Assembly: GCA_903933915.1 (NCBI GenBank)
Contig: CAIZLW010000070.1
Location: 1 to 32,080, forward strand
DNA from: an uncultured beta proteobacterium
Lineage (GTDB): Bacteria > Pseudomonadota > Gammaproteobacteria > Burkholderiales > SG8-41
Direction of reading: 5' to 3'
DNA: 32,080 bases
Below the pieces are notes generated by a model. The model worked only from the letters and a program-made list of their open reading frames with translations. It was not told where the DNA came from and did no database searches. Both the position numbers and the translations under genes were made by a program. Positions 1-9,171 of this stretch are shown piece after piece. Within the stretch, counting starts at the first letter, position 1; each line of letters begins with the position of its first letter.

Positions 1-1
1 G

Positions 2-1453
2 CAGTACGATCTCAAGCAAAACGGCAAATTCGCCACGCTGATTCTCATCGCCGGCGTCGAAGGCGCGGGCAAGGGCGAGATGGTCAATCTGCTCAACGAG
101 TGGATGGATCCGCGGCATATCGAGGTCCATGGATTTTCCGAGCCCTCGGACGAGGAAAGCGAACGGCCGCGCGTCTGGCGTTACTGGCGCGCGCTGCCGC
201 CCAAGGGCAAAATCGGCGTGTTTTTCGGCGCTTGGCATACCCAGCCTATCGTCAACCGTGCGATGGGACTGAGCAGCGAGGGCCAGTTCGACCAGGAAAT
301 CAGCGAGATTCTCCGTCTTGAACGCATGCTGGTCGACGAGGGCGTGCTGCTGCTGAAGTTCTGGTTTCATCTGTCACGGCCGCAGCAGAAAAAACGGCTG
401 CATGAACTGGAGAAGGATCCGGTGACGAGCTGGCGGGTCACCAAAAACGACTGGATACTGTTCAAGAACTACGACAGTTTCGCCAGGGTGTGCGAACCGT
501 TTGTGCGCAAGACCAGCACCGCCGAGGCGCCGTGGCTGGTGGTGTCCGGCGCCGACGCGCGCTACCGCAGCCTGACCGTAGGCCGTACGCTGCTCGCGGC
601 GATGCGCGAACGGCTGGACGACAAGGTGGCACCACAACTGCCCGACCGTACGCCGCCGTTGCTGCCGGCGATCGACAAGCTCAATGTGCTGCGCGCGCTG
701 CAATTGGATCAGACGCTGTCGAAAAGCGCATATATCAAACAGCTGGAGGAATGGCAGGGCCGGCTGAACCGGCTGTTCCGTGATCCGCGGATGAAACAGA
801 TGTCTGTTGTGGGCGTGTTTGAGGGCAACGATGCGGCTGGCAAGGGCGGCGCCATTCGCCGCATCACCAGTGCGCTCGATGCCCGTGCTTACCAGACGAT
901 CTCCGTGGCCGCACCGACCGAGGAGGAACGCGCGCAGCCGTACCTGTGGCGGTTTTGGCGGCATATCCCGCGCCGTGGCCGCTTCGCGATTTTTGACCGG
1001 TCCTGGTATGGCCGCGTGCTGGTTGAACGCGTCGAGGGCTTCTGCAAGGAGGCCGACTGGATGCGCGCTTATCCGGAAATCAACGATTTCGAACAGCAGC
1101 TCATGCAGCACAATGTGCTGGTGGTGAAGTTCTGGTTGGCGACCAGCAAGGAAGAGCAATACCAGCGCTTCAAGGCGCGCGAGAAAGTCGCGTTCAAGCG
1201 CTTCAAGATCACCGACGAAGACTGGCGCAACCGCAAGAAGTGGGACCAGTATGAAACGGCGGTCTGCGACATGGTCGACCGCACGTCGACGAATATCGCG
1301 CCGTGGACCCTGGTGGAGGCCAACAACAAGTATTACGCGCGGCTCAAGGTGTTGCGCACGATGGCGGATGCCGTCGAAGCCGCGCTGGCGCGTATCGAAA
1401 ATCCGAAACAGAGCAGGGCCAAAAAAGACAAGGCGAAGAACGGCCGCAAGTGA
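2..1453 (+). CDS. pap: polyphosphate:AMP phosphotransferase, two-domain PPK2 family (5' partial)
   Basis: The frame is open from base 2, so the gene starts upstream of the window; 483 codons are visible. Two PPK2-type kinase domains are fused. The first has a Walker A-like GVEGAGKGE that lies before the first in-frame ATG, which shows that ATG (position 80) is not the true start. The second has FEGNDAAGKGG, followed by FDRSWYGRVLVERVEG, the Walker B/lid segment of active PPK2 enzymes. At the matching place the first domain has FFGAWHTQPI, so it lacks the DRSWY motif and is probably non-catalytic, as is usual for two-domain PPK2 proteins. Family role: transfer of phosphate from polyphosphate to AMP, giving ADP, in the cytoplasm. 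The lysine-rich tail is typical. It converges on ppx with a 21 bp gap, placing polyP use and polyP hydrolysis side by side. AMP rather than ADP or GDP as acceptor is inferred from the two-domain layout. Confidence 0.92.
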   Translation, partial: QYDLKQNGKFATLILIAGVEGAGKGEMVNLLNEWMDPRHIEVHGFSEPSDEESERPRVWRYWRALPPKGKIGVFFGAWHTQPIVNRAMGLSSEGQFDQEISEILRLERMLVDEGVLLLKFWFHLSRPQQKKRLHELEKDPVTSWRVTKNDWILFKNYDSFARVCEPFVRKTSTAEAPWLVVSGADARYRSLTVGRTLLAAMRERLDDKVAPQLPDRTPPLLPAIDKLNVLRALQLDQTLSKSAYIKQLEEWQGRLNRLFRDPRMKQMSVVGVFEGNDAAGKGGAIRRITSALDARAYQTISVAAPTEEERAQPYLWRFWRHIPRRGRFAIFDRSWYGRVLVERVEGFCKEADWMRAYPEINDFEQQLMQHNVLVVKFWLATSKEEQYQRFKAREKVAFKRFKITDEDWRNRKKWDQYETAVCDMVDRTSTNIAPWTLVEANNKYYARLKVLRTMADAVEAALARIENPKQSRAKKDKAKNGRK

Positions 1454-1474
1454 CCGGTTTCCCTCGCTGAGGAT

Positions 1475-2989
1475 TCAGTCGGCGAGCGCCGGCTCCTGTG
1501 CCAGCACGATGTCGTCCAGTCCGGGCACGCGGATTTCGTGGCCGATGCGGGTCCATTCGGCGATTTCTTCGCGCAGCGCTGTTGCTGTCAACGGGTTGGA
1601 TTCCAGCCATGCCGCATCAAACGCCAGCCGCAGCCGCTCACCCTGAGTCTTGATTTCCAGCGGGGGAAACGGCGTGTCCCGCCGTGCGCGGCATAACACC
1701 ACGGCCAGCCGCAGCGCCAGCACGATGGCGCGATCCTGCTCCGGCAATATTTCCCAGGATTTTTTCAGCGAGCGGCGGTGACTCAGCACCAGCGCCGCGA
1801 GGCGTTCCTGTTCCTCGCGTGAAAACCCCGGCATGTCTGCGTTGCTGATGATGTACGCCGAGTGCTTGTGATAGCCGCTGTAGGCAACCGGAATGCCGAT
1901 TTCATGCAACCGGGCAGCCCAGCCGAGCTGCTGTGGCGCATCTTCAATGGCTGCACTGCCGGAGAGTTTTTCATACAGCGTTGTGGCAAAGGTCCCGACC
2001 CGCCGCGCCTGATGCGCATCGACGTGGTAACGCTGCATGAACTGGGTCACCGTGACATCGCGCATGTCGTGGTTGTGGAAACGGCCGAGCATGTCGTAGA
2101 GGATGCCCTGGCGCATCGCGCCGGTGGCCGGCGTCATTTCATCGATGTTCAGTTCGTCGAGCACCGCATAAAGAATCGCCAGGCCGCCGATCAGCACCGG
2201 CTGGCGGTCGGGGCGCAGGCCGGGCAATTCGATGGACGCCATGTCGCCGGCGCGCAGCAACTGGGTGCGCAGGCGGTCAAGGCCGGCAAGCGTGATCGAT
2301 CCACCGGTATATCCGCAAAGCTGCAGGATTTCGGCGAGCGCGCGTATGGTGCCCGACGAGCCGACGGCATGCTGCCAGTTGCCGCGGATGTAGCTGCCGA
2401 CAATCGGTTCGAGTTCGGCGCGCGCGGCGAGGTCGGCTTCCTTCAGCGCGGATTTGGTGATGCGGCCGTCGCGGAAGTAGCGCAGGCTGTAAGACACGCA
2501 GCCCATGAACAGGCTTTCCAGCTTCAGCGGCTTGTAGCCGGTGCCGATGATGCACTCGGTCGAGCCGCCGCCGATGTCGATGACCAGGCGTTTGTCGCGC
2601 GACGCCGGCAGGCTGTGCGAGACGCCGAGGTAAATCAGCCGCGCTTCTTCACGCCCGGCGACCACTTCAATCGGGAATCCCAGCGCGGTGCGGGCGCGGC
2701 GCAGGAACTGCTTGCTGTTCTTGGCGACACGCAGCGTGTTGGTGCCGATGGCGCGCACGCCGTGCGGGTCAAGGCCGCGCAGTCGCTCACCGAAGCGGGC
2801 GAGACAGGCCAGCGCGCGTTCCTGCGATTCATCGTCAAGCTTTTTGTCCTTGCTGAGGCCCGCGCCGAGGCGTACCGGTTCGCGCAACGAGTCGAGCGGA
2901 AAGAACTGATCGCCGGTGACGCGGGCGATCTGGCAATGAAAGGAATTCGAACCCAGATCGATGGCGGCAATGGTGGATTGCTCTGCCAT
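1475..2989 (-). CDS. ppx: exopolyphosphatase, Ppx/GppA family
   Basis: A 504-residue protein of normal Ppx length. The N-terminus AAIDLGSNSFH is the phosphate-1 loop of the ASKHA (actin-like ATPase) fold, and VIDIGGGSTE is the second phosphate-binding loop. The C-terminal half is the helical HD-like region typical of long Ppx enzymes. The enzyme removes terminal phosphate from polyphosphate chains; pppGpp hydrolysis (GppA activity) is the alternative, and the two cannot be separated by eye. Start: ATG at 2989 with AGGGA about 11 nt upstream. It is the last gene of a leftward rpiA-phoU-ppx run, 90 bp after phoU. The phoU neighbour and the convergent polyP:AMP phosphotransferase favour the exopolyphosphatase role. 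Confidence 0.93.
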   Translation of the reverse strand: MAEQSTIAAIDLGSNSFHCQIARVTGDQFFPLDSLREPVRLGAGLSKDKKLDDESQERALACLARFGERLRGLDPHGVRAIGTNTLRVAKNSKQFLRRARTALGFPIEVVAGREEARLIYLGVSHSLPASRDKRLVIDIGGGSTECIIGTGYKPLKLESLFMGCVSYSLRYFRDGRITKSALKEADLAARAELEPIVGSYIRGNWQHAVGSSGTIRALAEILQLCGYTGGSITLAGLDRLRTQLLRAGDMASIELPGLRPDRQPVLIGGLAILYAVLDELNIDEMTPATGAMRQGILYDMLGRFHNHDMRDVTVTQFMQRYHVDAHQARRVGTFATTLYEKLSGSAAIEDAPQQLGWAARLHEIGIPVAYSGYHKHSAYIISNADMPGFSREEQERLAALVLSHRRSLKKSWEILPEQDRAIVLALRLAVVLCRARRDTPFPPLEIKTQGERLRLAFDAAWLESNPLTATALREEIAEWTRIGHEIRVPGLDDIVLAQEPALAD

Positions 2990-3079
2990 TTCAGTGTGTT
3001 CCCTGCCGGATGGCCGGCTGACTTTTCCGCATTATTGACTCGATTCGACTGATGCGAACGAGTGTACCACGCGATTTTT

Positions 3080-3781
3080 CTAGCTGAGCGCTTCGCGTTC
3101 GAGCGCTTCCACGCTGGTATGGCGTACGTCTTTGCCTTTGACCAGGTAAACGACATATTCGGACATGTTCTTCGAATGATCGCCGATGCGCTCGATCGAC
3201 TTGGCGATGAACAGGATGTCGAGGGCGTGAGAGATCGTCCGCGGATCTTCCATCATGTAGGTGATCAGCTGGCGCAGGATGGACTTGAACTCGGAATCGA
3301 CCTGCTCGTCCTGACGCACCACTTTGGCGGCGACGGCGAGGTCAAGACGCGCGAAGGCGTCCAGTGCGTTGCGCAGCATGCCGAGGGCAATGTCGGCGAC
3401 ATGCTGGATTTCGGCGGCGCGCGGCACGGTCGGCCGGTCGTTGCTGTAAAGCGACAGCGTCATGCGGGCAATTTTAGCCGCCTCGTCGCCGATGCGCTCA
3501 AGGTCGGTGATGGTTTTGACCACAGTCATGATCATGCGCAGATCCTTCGCCGCCGGCTGGCGGCGCGCAATGACCGTGCTGCATTCCTCGTCGATGGCCA
3601 CTTCCAGCGCGTTGACTCGGTGATCGTTGTCGATCACTTCGCGTGCGATTCTGACGTGGCCGTTGGTCAGCGCCTCGATGGCGCGAATGATTTGCTGCTC
3701 AACGAGACCGCCCATTTGCAGAACCTGTGAGCGGATTGCTTCCAGCTCGGTGTCAAACTGCTTGAGGGTATGTTCGGGCAT
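3080..3781 (-). CDS. phoU: phosphate signalling regulator PhoU
   Basis: A 233-residue all-helical protein with the two PhoU repeats. Metal-binding-type acidic segments are visible (ERIGDEAAKIAR in the first repeat, ERIGDHSKNMSEYVVYLVKG in the second). The opening HTLKQFDTELEAIRSQVLQMGG is typical of PhoU. Family role: negative control of the PhoR-PhoB phosphate response together with the Pst transporter, at the inner face of the membrane. No pst genes lie in this window; PhoU sits instead between rpiA and ppx, tying it to polyphosphate turnover. Start ATG at 3781 is supported by GGAG 7 nt upstream. It is 40 bp from rpiA and 90 bp from ppx, probably one transcript. Confidence 0.96.
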   Translation of the reverse strand: MPEHTLKQFDTELEAIRSQVLQMGGLVEQQIIRAIEALTNGHVRIAREVIDNDHRVNALEVAIDEECSTVIARRQPAAKDLRMIMTVVKTITDLERIGDEAAKIARMTLSLYSNDRPTVPRAAEIQHVADIALGMLRNALDAFARLDLAVAAKVVRQDEQVDSEFKSILRQLITYMMEDPRTISHALDILFIAKSIERIGDHSKNMSEYVVYLVKGKDVRHTSVEALEREALS

Positions 3782-3821
3782 GGCAGGCTCCGCGGCGAAA
3801 AGGGTTCTTTATAGCGCTAAA

Positions 3822-4502
3822 TTATGACAGTTTCATGGCTGCGGCCGGGCGCAGGGTTTCCACGCCGTTTTTTCCGGCCAGCAACAGCACGTCGGCAGGC
3901 CGGCGCGCAAACAGGCCGTTGGTGACCACGCCGGTGATCTGGTTCAGGCGTGTTTCGAGATCCGGCGGGTTGACGATGGTCAGGTTGCGCACATCAAGGA
4001 TGATGTTGCCGTTGTCAGTGACGAAATTGCTGCGCCATTCCGGCTGCCCGCCGAGTTTGACGATTTCGCGGGCGACGTAGGAGCGCGCCATCGGAATCAC
4101 CTCCACCGGCAGCGGGAATTTCCCGAGTACGTCCACCAGCTTGGAAGCGTCGGCGATGCAGATGAACTGCTTCGCCACCGCGGCGACGATTTTCTCGCGG
4201 GTGAGTGCGCCGCCGCCGCCCTTGATCATCATCAGGTGCCGCGTCACTTCGTCGGCGCCGTCAACATAAACCGGCAACTCGCGCACGCCGTTGAGGTCGA
4301 AAACGGGAATGCCGGCGGCTTTCATGCGCTGGGCGCTGGCTTCGGAACTGGAAACGGCGCCTTCGATACGGTTTTTCATGCGCGCCAGTTCGTCGATGAA
4401 GAAATTCACCGTGGAGCCGGTGCCGACGCCGACGATGGCGCCCTCGGGCACCAGCGCCGCCGCTGCCTTCGCCGCCGCTTGTTTCAATGCGTCCTGACTC
4501 AT
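3822..4502 (-). CDS. rpiA: ribose-5-phosphate isomerase A
   Basis: A 226-residue protein of full RpiA length. Family motifs are present: VGVGTGSTV (phosphate-binding loop), VDGADEV (catalytic acid region) and [12 protein letters not shown]. It interconverts ribulose-5-phosphate and ribose-5-phosphate in the non-oxidative pentose phosphate pathway. Start ATG at 4502 is supported by GGAG 6 nt upstream. It is the first gene of the leftward rpiA-phoU-ppx group and is divergent from ilvA across 157 bp. Confidence 0.97.
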   Translation of the reverse strand: MSQDALKQAAAKAAAALVPEGAIVGVGTGSTVNFFIDELARMKNRIEGAVSSSEASAQRMKAAGIPVFDLNGVRELPVYVDGADEVTRHLMMIKGGGGALTREKIVAAVAKQFICIADASKLVDVLGKFPLPVEVIPMARSYVAREIVKLGGQPEWRSNFVTDNGNIILDVRNLTIVNPPDLETRLNQITGVVTNGLFARRPADVLLLAGKNGVETLRPAAAMKLS

Positions 4503-4530
4503 CTACTGCTCCATATTGCTGGTTCAATCG

Positions 4531-4536
4531 ACTATA
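4531..4536 (-). promoter_or_regulatory. possible -10 box for rpiA-phoU-ppx
   Basis: On the minus strand the hexamer TATAGT (5 of 6 to TATAAT) lies 28 nt before the rpiA ATG, which would give a leader of about 22 nt. No convincing -35 was found at the expected spacing. The rest of the 157 bp rpiA/ilvA divergent spacer shows no clear ilvA promoter or leader-peptide attenuator. Confidence 0.35.
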
Positions 4537-4659
4537 CATGATATCGCTGCGCAGCCTTGTTTCCTCTCCTTATTTGTCCTTCAAGCATCGCCTGCGGGCG
4601 GCATTCCTGATAACCTTTCAAGGATGAAAATCTGCTGGTAAATCAAAGCTAAAAAGCGC

Positions 4660-6174
4660 ATGGCCAAAACCGATTATCTGGAACGCATCCTCAACGCGCG
4701 CGTGTACGACGTGGCGATCGAGACGCCGCTGGAACCTGCGCCGAACCTGTCGCGGCGCACGCACAACCGCATCCTGCTCAAGCGCGAGGATATGCAGCCG
4801 GTGTTCTCGTTCAAGCTGCGCGGCGCCTACAACAAGATGGTGCACCTCAAGCCGGATGCGCTGGCCCGCGGCGTGATTGCGGCCTCGGCCGGCAACCATG
4901 CCCAGGGCGTGGCGCTGGCGGCGCAGAAGCTGGGTTGCACGGCGACCATCGTCATGCCGGTGACCACCCCCGACATCAAGGTCAATGCGGTGCGCTCGCG
5001 CGGCGCCAAAGTGGTGCTGCACGGTGATTCGTACGCCGAAGCTGCGGAACATGCGCGCGTGCTGGAAAAACGCCATGGCATGACTTACGTCCATCCCTAC
5101 GATGACCCGGACGTGATTGCCGGCCAGGGCACCATCGCGATGGAAATCCTGCGCCAGCATCCGGAGCCGATCGATGCGATTTTTGTCGCCATCGGCGGCG
5201 GCGGGCTGATTGCCGGGATTGCCGCCTACGTCAAGCGCCTGCGCCCGGACATCAAGATCATCGGCGTGCAGCCGGTGGATTCGGACGCGATGTACCAGTC
5301 GATCAAGGCCGGTCGCCGCGTCAAGCTGGCCCAGGTCGGCCTGTTTGCCGACGGCGTCGCAGTGAAACAGGTCGGCAAGGAGACCTTCCGCCTGTGCCGC
5401 ATGCTGGTCGATGAAATCGTTCGCGTCGACACCGATGCGATGTGCGCGGCGATCAAGGACGTGTTCGAAGACACCCGCGCCATTCTCGAGCCCGCGGGCG
5501 CGCTGGCCATCGCCGGCGCCAAGGCCTGGGCGGCCCGCCGTCGTGTGCGCAATGCGACGCTGGTGGCGGTAGCCTGCGGCGCCAACATGAATTTCGACCG
5601 GCTGCGCTTTGTCGCGGAAGAAGCCGAACTCGGCGAACACCGCGAAGCCATTCTGGCGGTGACCATTCCCGAAAAACCCGGCAGTTTCAAGACGTTCTGC
5701 GAACTGCTGGGTCCGCGCAATGTCACCGAATTCAATTATCGTTTTGACGATCCGCAGAAGGCGCGGGTGTTTGTCGGCGTGCAGGTGCGCAACCGCAAGG
5801 AAACGCTGCAGCTGGTCAGAGCGCTGCGCCGCCGCGGCCTGCAGACGCTGGACTTGAGCGACAACGAACTGGCCAAGCTGCATGTGCGCCACATGGTCGG
5901 CGGCCATGCGCCAGGTGCGAAAAACGAAATCCTCTATCGCTTCGAGTTTCCGGAAAAACCGGGCGCGCTGATGCGTTTCCTGACCAGCATGAGCCACGGC
6001 TGGAACATCAGCCTGTTCCATTACCGCAATCACGGCGCCGACTACGGTCGCGTGCTGGTCGGCATGGAAGTGCCGCCGGCGGACAAGGCCAAGTTCAAGG
6101 CCTTCCTGGCGCAGGTCGGCTATCCCTGTGCCGATGAGTCGCGGAATCCGGCTTATCGCCTGTTCCTGTCATGA
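4660..6174 (+). CDS. ilvA: threonine ammonia-lyase, biosynthetic (threonine dehydratase)
   Basis: A 504-residue protein, close to the length of long biosynthetic IlvA. The N-terminal fold-type II PLP domain has the cofactor lysine in SFKLRGAYNK (Lys52), AGNHAQGVA and the phosphate-binding AIGGGGLIAG. The C-terminal third carries two ACT-like regulatory modules (starting near ILAVTIPEKPGSFK and YRFEFPEKPGALM), as expected for isoleucine-inhibited, valine-activated enzymes. It deaminates threonine to 2-oxobutanoate, the first step of isoleucine synthesis. The ribosome binding site before ATG 4660 is weak. No ilv or leu genes are adjacent. Confidence 0.96.
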   Translation: MAKTDYLERILNARVYDVAIETPLEPAPNLSRRTHNRILLKREDMQPVFSFKLRGAYNKMVHLKPDALARGVIAASAGNHAQGVALAAQKLGCTATIVMPVTTPDIKVNAVRSRGAKVVLHGDSYAEAAEHARVLEKRHGMTYVHPYDDPDVIAGQGTIAMEILRQHPEPIDAIFVAIGGGGLIAGIAAYVKRLRPDIKIIGVQPVDSDAMYQSIKAGRRVKLAQVGLFADGVAVKQVGKETFRLCRMLVDEIVRVDTDAMCAAIKDVFEDTRAILEPAGALAIAGAKAWAARRRVRNATLVAVACGANMNFDRLRFVAEEAELGEHREAILAVTIPEKPGSFKTFCELLGPRNVTEFNYRFDDPQKARVFVGVQVRNRKETLQLVRALRRRGLQTLDLSDNELAKLHVRHMVGGHAPGAKNEILYRFEFPEKPGALMRFLTSMSHGWNISLFHYRNHGADYGRVLVGMEVPPADKAKFKAFLAQVGYPCADESRNPAYRLFLS

Positions 6175-6182
6175 AAACGATT

Positions 6183-6188
6183 TATAAT
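6183..6188 (+). promoter_or_regulatory. -10 box (TATAAT) before the lytic transglycosylase gene
   Basis: A perfect TATAAT begins 9 nt after the ilvA stop codon. The -35 region (near 6160-6165, CTGTTC) is poor. Transcription would begin near 6195, leaving only about 14 nt of leader before ATG 6209, where no Shine-Dalgarno is visible. Confidence 0.4.
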
Positions 6189-6208
6189 CAAATAGTTATG
6201 ATGTATCG

Positions 6209-8188
6209 ATGGCAAGATCGCGGCAACCGATGGGCATAATGCACGCTCGCTTCGCGGCGCTGATGATGGCCGCTGCTGCAACGGTTCTGTTGTCAGCCGT
6301 GCCGGCTGCTGCGCAGAACACAGCTGCGCTGGATGACGCTTTTCTCGCAGCGAAAGACGCAGCACGTACCGGCGACAGCAAAAAACTCGATCAGCTTGCG
6401 CCGCGTTTCCAGGGCCATGTGCTCGAACCCTATGTGCAGTACTGGCGGCTGAAAATCCGTTTTGAAGCGCGCGAATCCGAAGAAATTCGCCGCTATATCT
6501 ACACCAATCGCGACACCCCGTTGTCCGACAACGTGCGCCGCGACTGGCTGAAAACGCTGGGCAAAAACGCGCAATGGGAAACCTTCAACACGGAACTTCC
6601 CGCGCTGGTGGGCGAAGACACCGATGTGACCTGCTATGCCTTGCAGGCGCGTTTGCGCGTCGACAGCCTGGCGCTGCGCGAGGCACGGCCGCTGTGGTTT
6701 GTCGCCCGCGACCTGCCCGACAGCTGCAATTCCCTGTTCGATGCGCTGCTCGAGTCGCGGCAGTTGTCCGAGGAGGATGTCTGGACGCGGGTGCGGCTGG
6801 CACTGGAGGCCGGGCAGGTCGGACTGGCCAATCGTGTCGCTGCTTGGTTGCCGAAAGGCCAGGCGCCCGATACGCGGTTGCTGACGAGCATTTCCGGCAA
6901 TCCCGCCGCGCATCTGACTGATCTGCGTTCCGACCTGAAGTCGCGGGCGTCCCGCGAGACCGCGATGTTCGCGGTGTACCGGCTGGCGCGCAGCTCGCCG
7001 CAGCAAGCCGCAACCCACTGGACCAGACTGGCGCCGCGGTTTTCCGAGGAAGAGCGCGCCTATGTCTGGGGCATGCTCGGCTATTTCGGCGCGATGCGTC
7101 ATGATCCGGCTGCGCTCGACTGGTATGCCCGCGCGGCCGGCATGAGCGATCTGCAGCTGGGGTGGAAGGCGCGCGCGGCGCTGCGCGCGAAACGCTGGCC
7201 CGAAGTGCAGGCGGCGATTGATGCAATGACGCCGAAAGAAGCGGAAGACCCGGCCTGGCGCTACTGGAAGGCGCGGACGTTGAAAGTCACCGGCCGTGAA
7301 GCCGAAGCGGTCGCGCTGCTCAAACCGCTGTCAGCCGAGTTCAATTTTTACGGCCAGCTGGCGACCGAGGACCTGGGCGGCGGCGTACAGGCACCGCCGC
7401 AGTCGTACAAGCCGACCGAGCAGGAAGTGGTCGCGATTGCCGCGCGTCCGGGCATCCAGCGCGCGTTGACGCTGTACCGGCTGGATTTACGGCTTGAAGC
7501 GGTGCGCGAGTGGCTGTGGGCCATTCGCGGCATGACCGATCGCGAGCTTCTCGCCGCCGCCGAAGTGGCACGCCGCAATACCGTGTATGACCGGGCGATC
7601 AATACCGCCGACCGTACGGTGTTCGAACACGATTTCGGACTACGTTATCTCGCGCCGTACCGGGACCAGCTGAAGGCTGCGGCGCGGCAGGTTGATCTTG
7701 ACGAAGCCTGGGTCAACGGACTGATCCGCCAGGAAAGCCGTTTTATCGCACAGGCCAAATCGCGGGTTGGCGCCGGCGGGTTGATGCAACTGATGCCGGC
7801 CACGGCGAAATGGGTTGCGGGGAAAATCGGCCTGAAGGACTGGCATTGGTCGCAGGTCAATGACGTGGATACCAATCTCAGTCTCGGCACCTACTACCTG
7901 CGCCATGTGCTCGACACCCTCGACGGCAGCCCGGTGCTGGCCTCGGCGGCGTACAACGCCGGCCCCGGCCGCGCCCGCACGTGGCGTGCCGACCAGACGA
8001 TGGAAGCGGCGATTTATGCCGAGAGCATCCCGTTCAACGAGACGCGGGATTACGTGAAGAAGGTGATGGCCAATTCCAGTTATTACGCCAGCAACTTCAG
8101 CCAGCAGATGCAGTCGCTGAAAGCGCGCATCGGTGTCATCGAACCACGAACGCGCGACCGCGAAAAACCGCTTGGTGATACGCCCTGA
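6209..8188 (+). CDS. slt: soluble lytic murein transglycosylase (Slt70-like)
   Basis: A 659-residue exported protein. A signal peptide is visible (hydrophobic stretch through ALMMAAAATVLLSAVPAAAQ, cleavage likely after AAAQ). A long helical superhelix region of repeat-like pairs follows, then a C-terminal SLT domain. Catalytic Glu is in LIRQESRF (Glu509), followed by GAGGLMQLMPATA and SAAYNAGPGRARTW, the classic SLT motifs. Family role: cleaves peptidoglycan between MurNAc and GlcNAc in the periplasm with formation of 1,6-anhydro-MurNAc. Start choice is uncertain: ATG at 6209, 6230 and 6239 are in frame and none has a good ribosome binding site; the later ones give a more compact signal peptide. 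Confidence 0.93.
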   Translation: MARSRQPMGIMHARFAALMMAAAATVLLSAVPAAAQNTAALDDAFLAAKDAARTGDSKKLDQLAPRFQGHVLEPYVQYWRLKIRFEARESEEIRRYIYTNRDTPLSDNVRRDWLKTLGKNAQWETFNTELPALVGEDTDVTCYALQARLRVDSLALREARPLWFVARDLPDSCNSLFDALLESRQLSEEDVWTRVRLALEAGQVGLANRVAAWLPKGQAPDTRLLTSISGNPAAHLTDLRSDLKSRASRETAMFAVYRLARSSPQQAATHWTRLAPRFSEEERAYVWGMLGYFGAMRHDPAALDWYARAAGMSDLQLGWKARAALRAKRWPEVQAAIDAMTPKEAEDPAWRYWKARTLKVTGREAEAVALLKPLSAEFNFYGQLATEDLGGGVQAPPQSYKPTEQEVVAIAARPGIQRALTLYRLDLRLEAVREWLWAIRGMTDRELLAAAEVARRNTVYDRAINTADRTVFEHDFGLRYLAPYRDQLKAAARQVDLDEAWVNGLIRQESRFIAQAKSRVGAGGLMQLMPATAKWVAGKIGLKDWHWSQVNDVDTNLSLGTYYLRHVLDTLDGSPVLASAAYNAGPGRARTWRADQTMEAAIYAESIPFNETRDYVKKVMANSSYYASNFSQQMQSLKARIGVIEPRTRDREKPLGDTP

Positions 8189-8224
8189 TACCGGCGAACC
8201 AGCAGAACAACGGAGAAATTCCAC

Positions 8225-9163
8225 ATGATCATTGAAAAAGTCTGTGTCATCGGCGGCTCGGGTTTTGTCGGCCGCCATTTGTGCCAGCAACTGGCGGCGC
8301 GCGGCATGCGCATGGTGGTGCCGACGCGGGACCGTGAGCGCGCCAAGGCGTTGATCCTGCTGCCGACCGTGGATGTGGTGGAGGCGGACGTGCATTCTCC
8401 GGCGGCCCTGGCGCAGGTGGTTGCCGGTTGTGACGCGGTGATCAATCTCGTCGGTGTATTGCATGAGGGCGGCGGCCCCCGCGGTTTTCGCGCCGCCCAT
8501 GTTGAACTCGCGCGCAACGTGGTCGAGGCCTGCCGGGCCGGCGGCGTCAAACGGCTGCTGCAGATGAGCGCGATCGGTGCCGCGGTCGATGGCCCCAGCG
8601 CGTACCTGCGCAGCAAGGGCGAAGCCGAGCGTGTCGTTCTCGAATCGGGACTGGATGTCACGATATTCCGGCCCTCGGTGATTTTCGGTCCTGACGACCG
8701 CTTTCTGAACCTGTTCGCCGGGCTCGCTCGTGTGCTGCCGGTGCTGGTGCTGGCGCGGCCCGACGCGCGTTTCCAGCCGGTGTATGTCGGTGATGTTGCC
8801 GCGGCCTTTGTTCATGCATTGACCGATATCACCACGCATGGCCGCAACTATGATCTGTGCGGCCCGCAGCGTTACACCCTGCGCGAACTGGTGGCGTGGG
8901 TGGCGCGCAATATTGGCTGTCCGCGTCCGATCATCGGACTCAATCGTTCACTGTCCTACTGCCAGGCGTTTGCGATGGAGTGGCTGCCGGTAAAACTGAT
9001 GTCGCGTGACAATATCCGCTCGATGGACATCGACAGCGTGACGGATTCGGTGTTCCCCTTCGGCATCCGGCCGCAGGCGCTGGAGGCGCTGGCGCCGTCC
9101 TGGCTGGCGACCGACACGCCGCGCGCGCATTACGACCGCATGCGCAGCCGCGCCGGCCGCTGA
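8225..9163 (+). CDS. NAD(P)-binding SDR protein, complex I NDUFA9-like family
   Basis: A 312-residue extended/atypical short-chain dehydrogenase. The Rossmann glycine motif GGSGFVGRHL is at the N-terminus, with DVVEADVHSP and AVINLVGVLHEGG as expected for NDUFA9-like proteins. A Tyr-x3-Lys pair is present in AYLRSKGEAE. Bacterial members have no proven reaction; their mitochondrial relative is an accessory subunit of NADH dehydrogenase, and other relatives act on quinones or sugars. The start ATG at 8225 has GGAGA about 9 nt upstream. It lies 36 bp after the transglycosylase gene and 8 bp before cca, so it is probably cotranscribed with cca. The function is not deducible here. Confidence 0.88.
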   Translation: MIIEKVCVIGGSGFVGRHLCQQLAARGMRMVVPTRDRERAKALILLPTVDVVEADVHSPAALAQVVAGCDAVINLVGVLHEGGGPRGFRAAHVELARNVVEACRAGGVKRLLQMSAIGAAVDGPSAYLRSKGEAERVVLESGLDVTIFRPSVIFGPDDRFLNLFAGLARVLPVLVLARPDARFQPVYVGDVAAAFVHALTDITTHGRNYDLCGPQRYTLRELVAWVARNIGCPRPIIGLNRSLSYCQAFAMEWLPVKLMSRDNIRSMDIDSVTDSVFPFGIRPQALEALAPSWLATDTPRAHYDRMRSRAGR

Positions 9164-9171
9164 GGCCGTTC

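Noticed and set aside
1862-3052. Open frame of about 396 codons on the plus strand opposite ppx
   Set aside because: Same reason: it mirrors ppx codons, carries no recognisable motif and has no ribosome binding site.
4503-4659. Leader-peptide attenuator before ilvA
   Set aside because: No short frame rich in Ile, Val, Leu or Thr codons followed by a terminator hairpin could be found in the spacer.
4618-6033. Long open frame (about 470 codons) on the minus strand opposite ilvA
   Set aside because: It is antisense to a clearly conserved enzyme, its residue content (His, Arg, Gln, Ala-rich without motifs) is that of reversed GC-rich codons, and no domain is recognisable.
7640-8839. Minus-strand open frame of about 399 codons across the transglycosylase/SDR junction
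   Set aside because: It crosses the border of two well supported genes and has only shadow-type composition.
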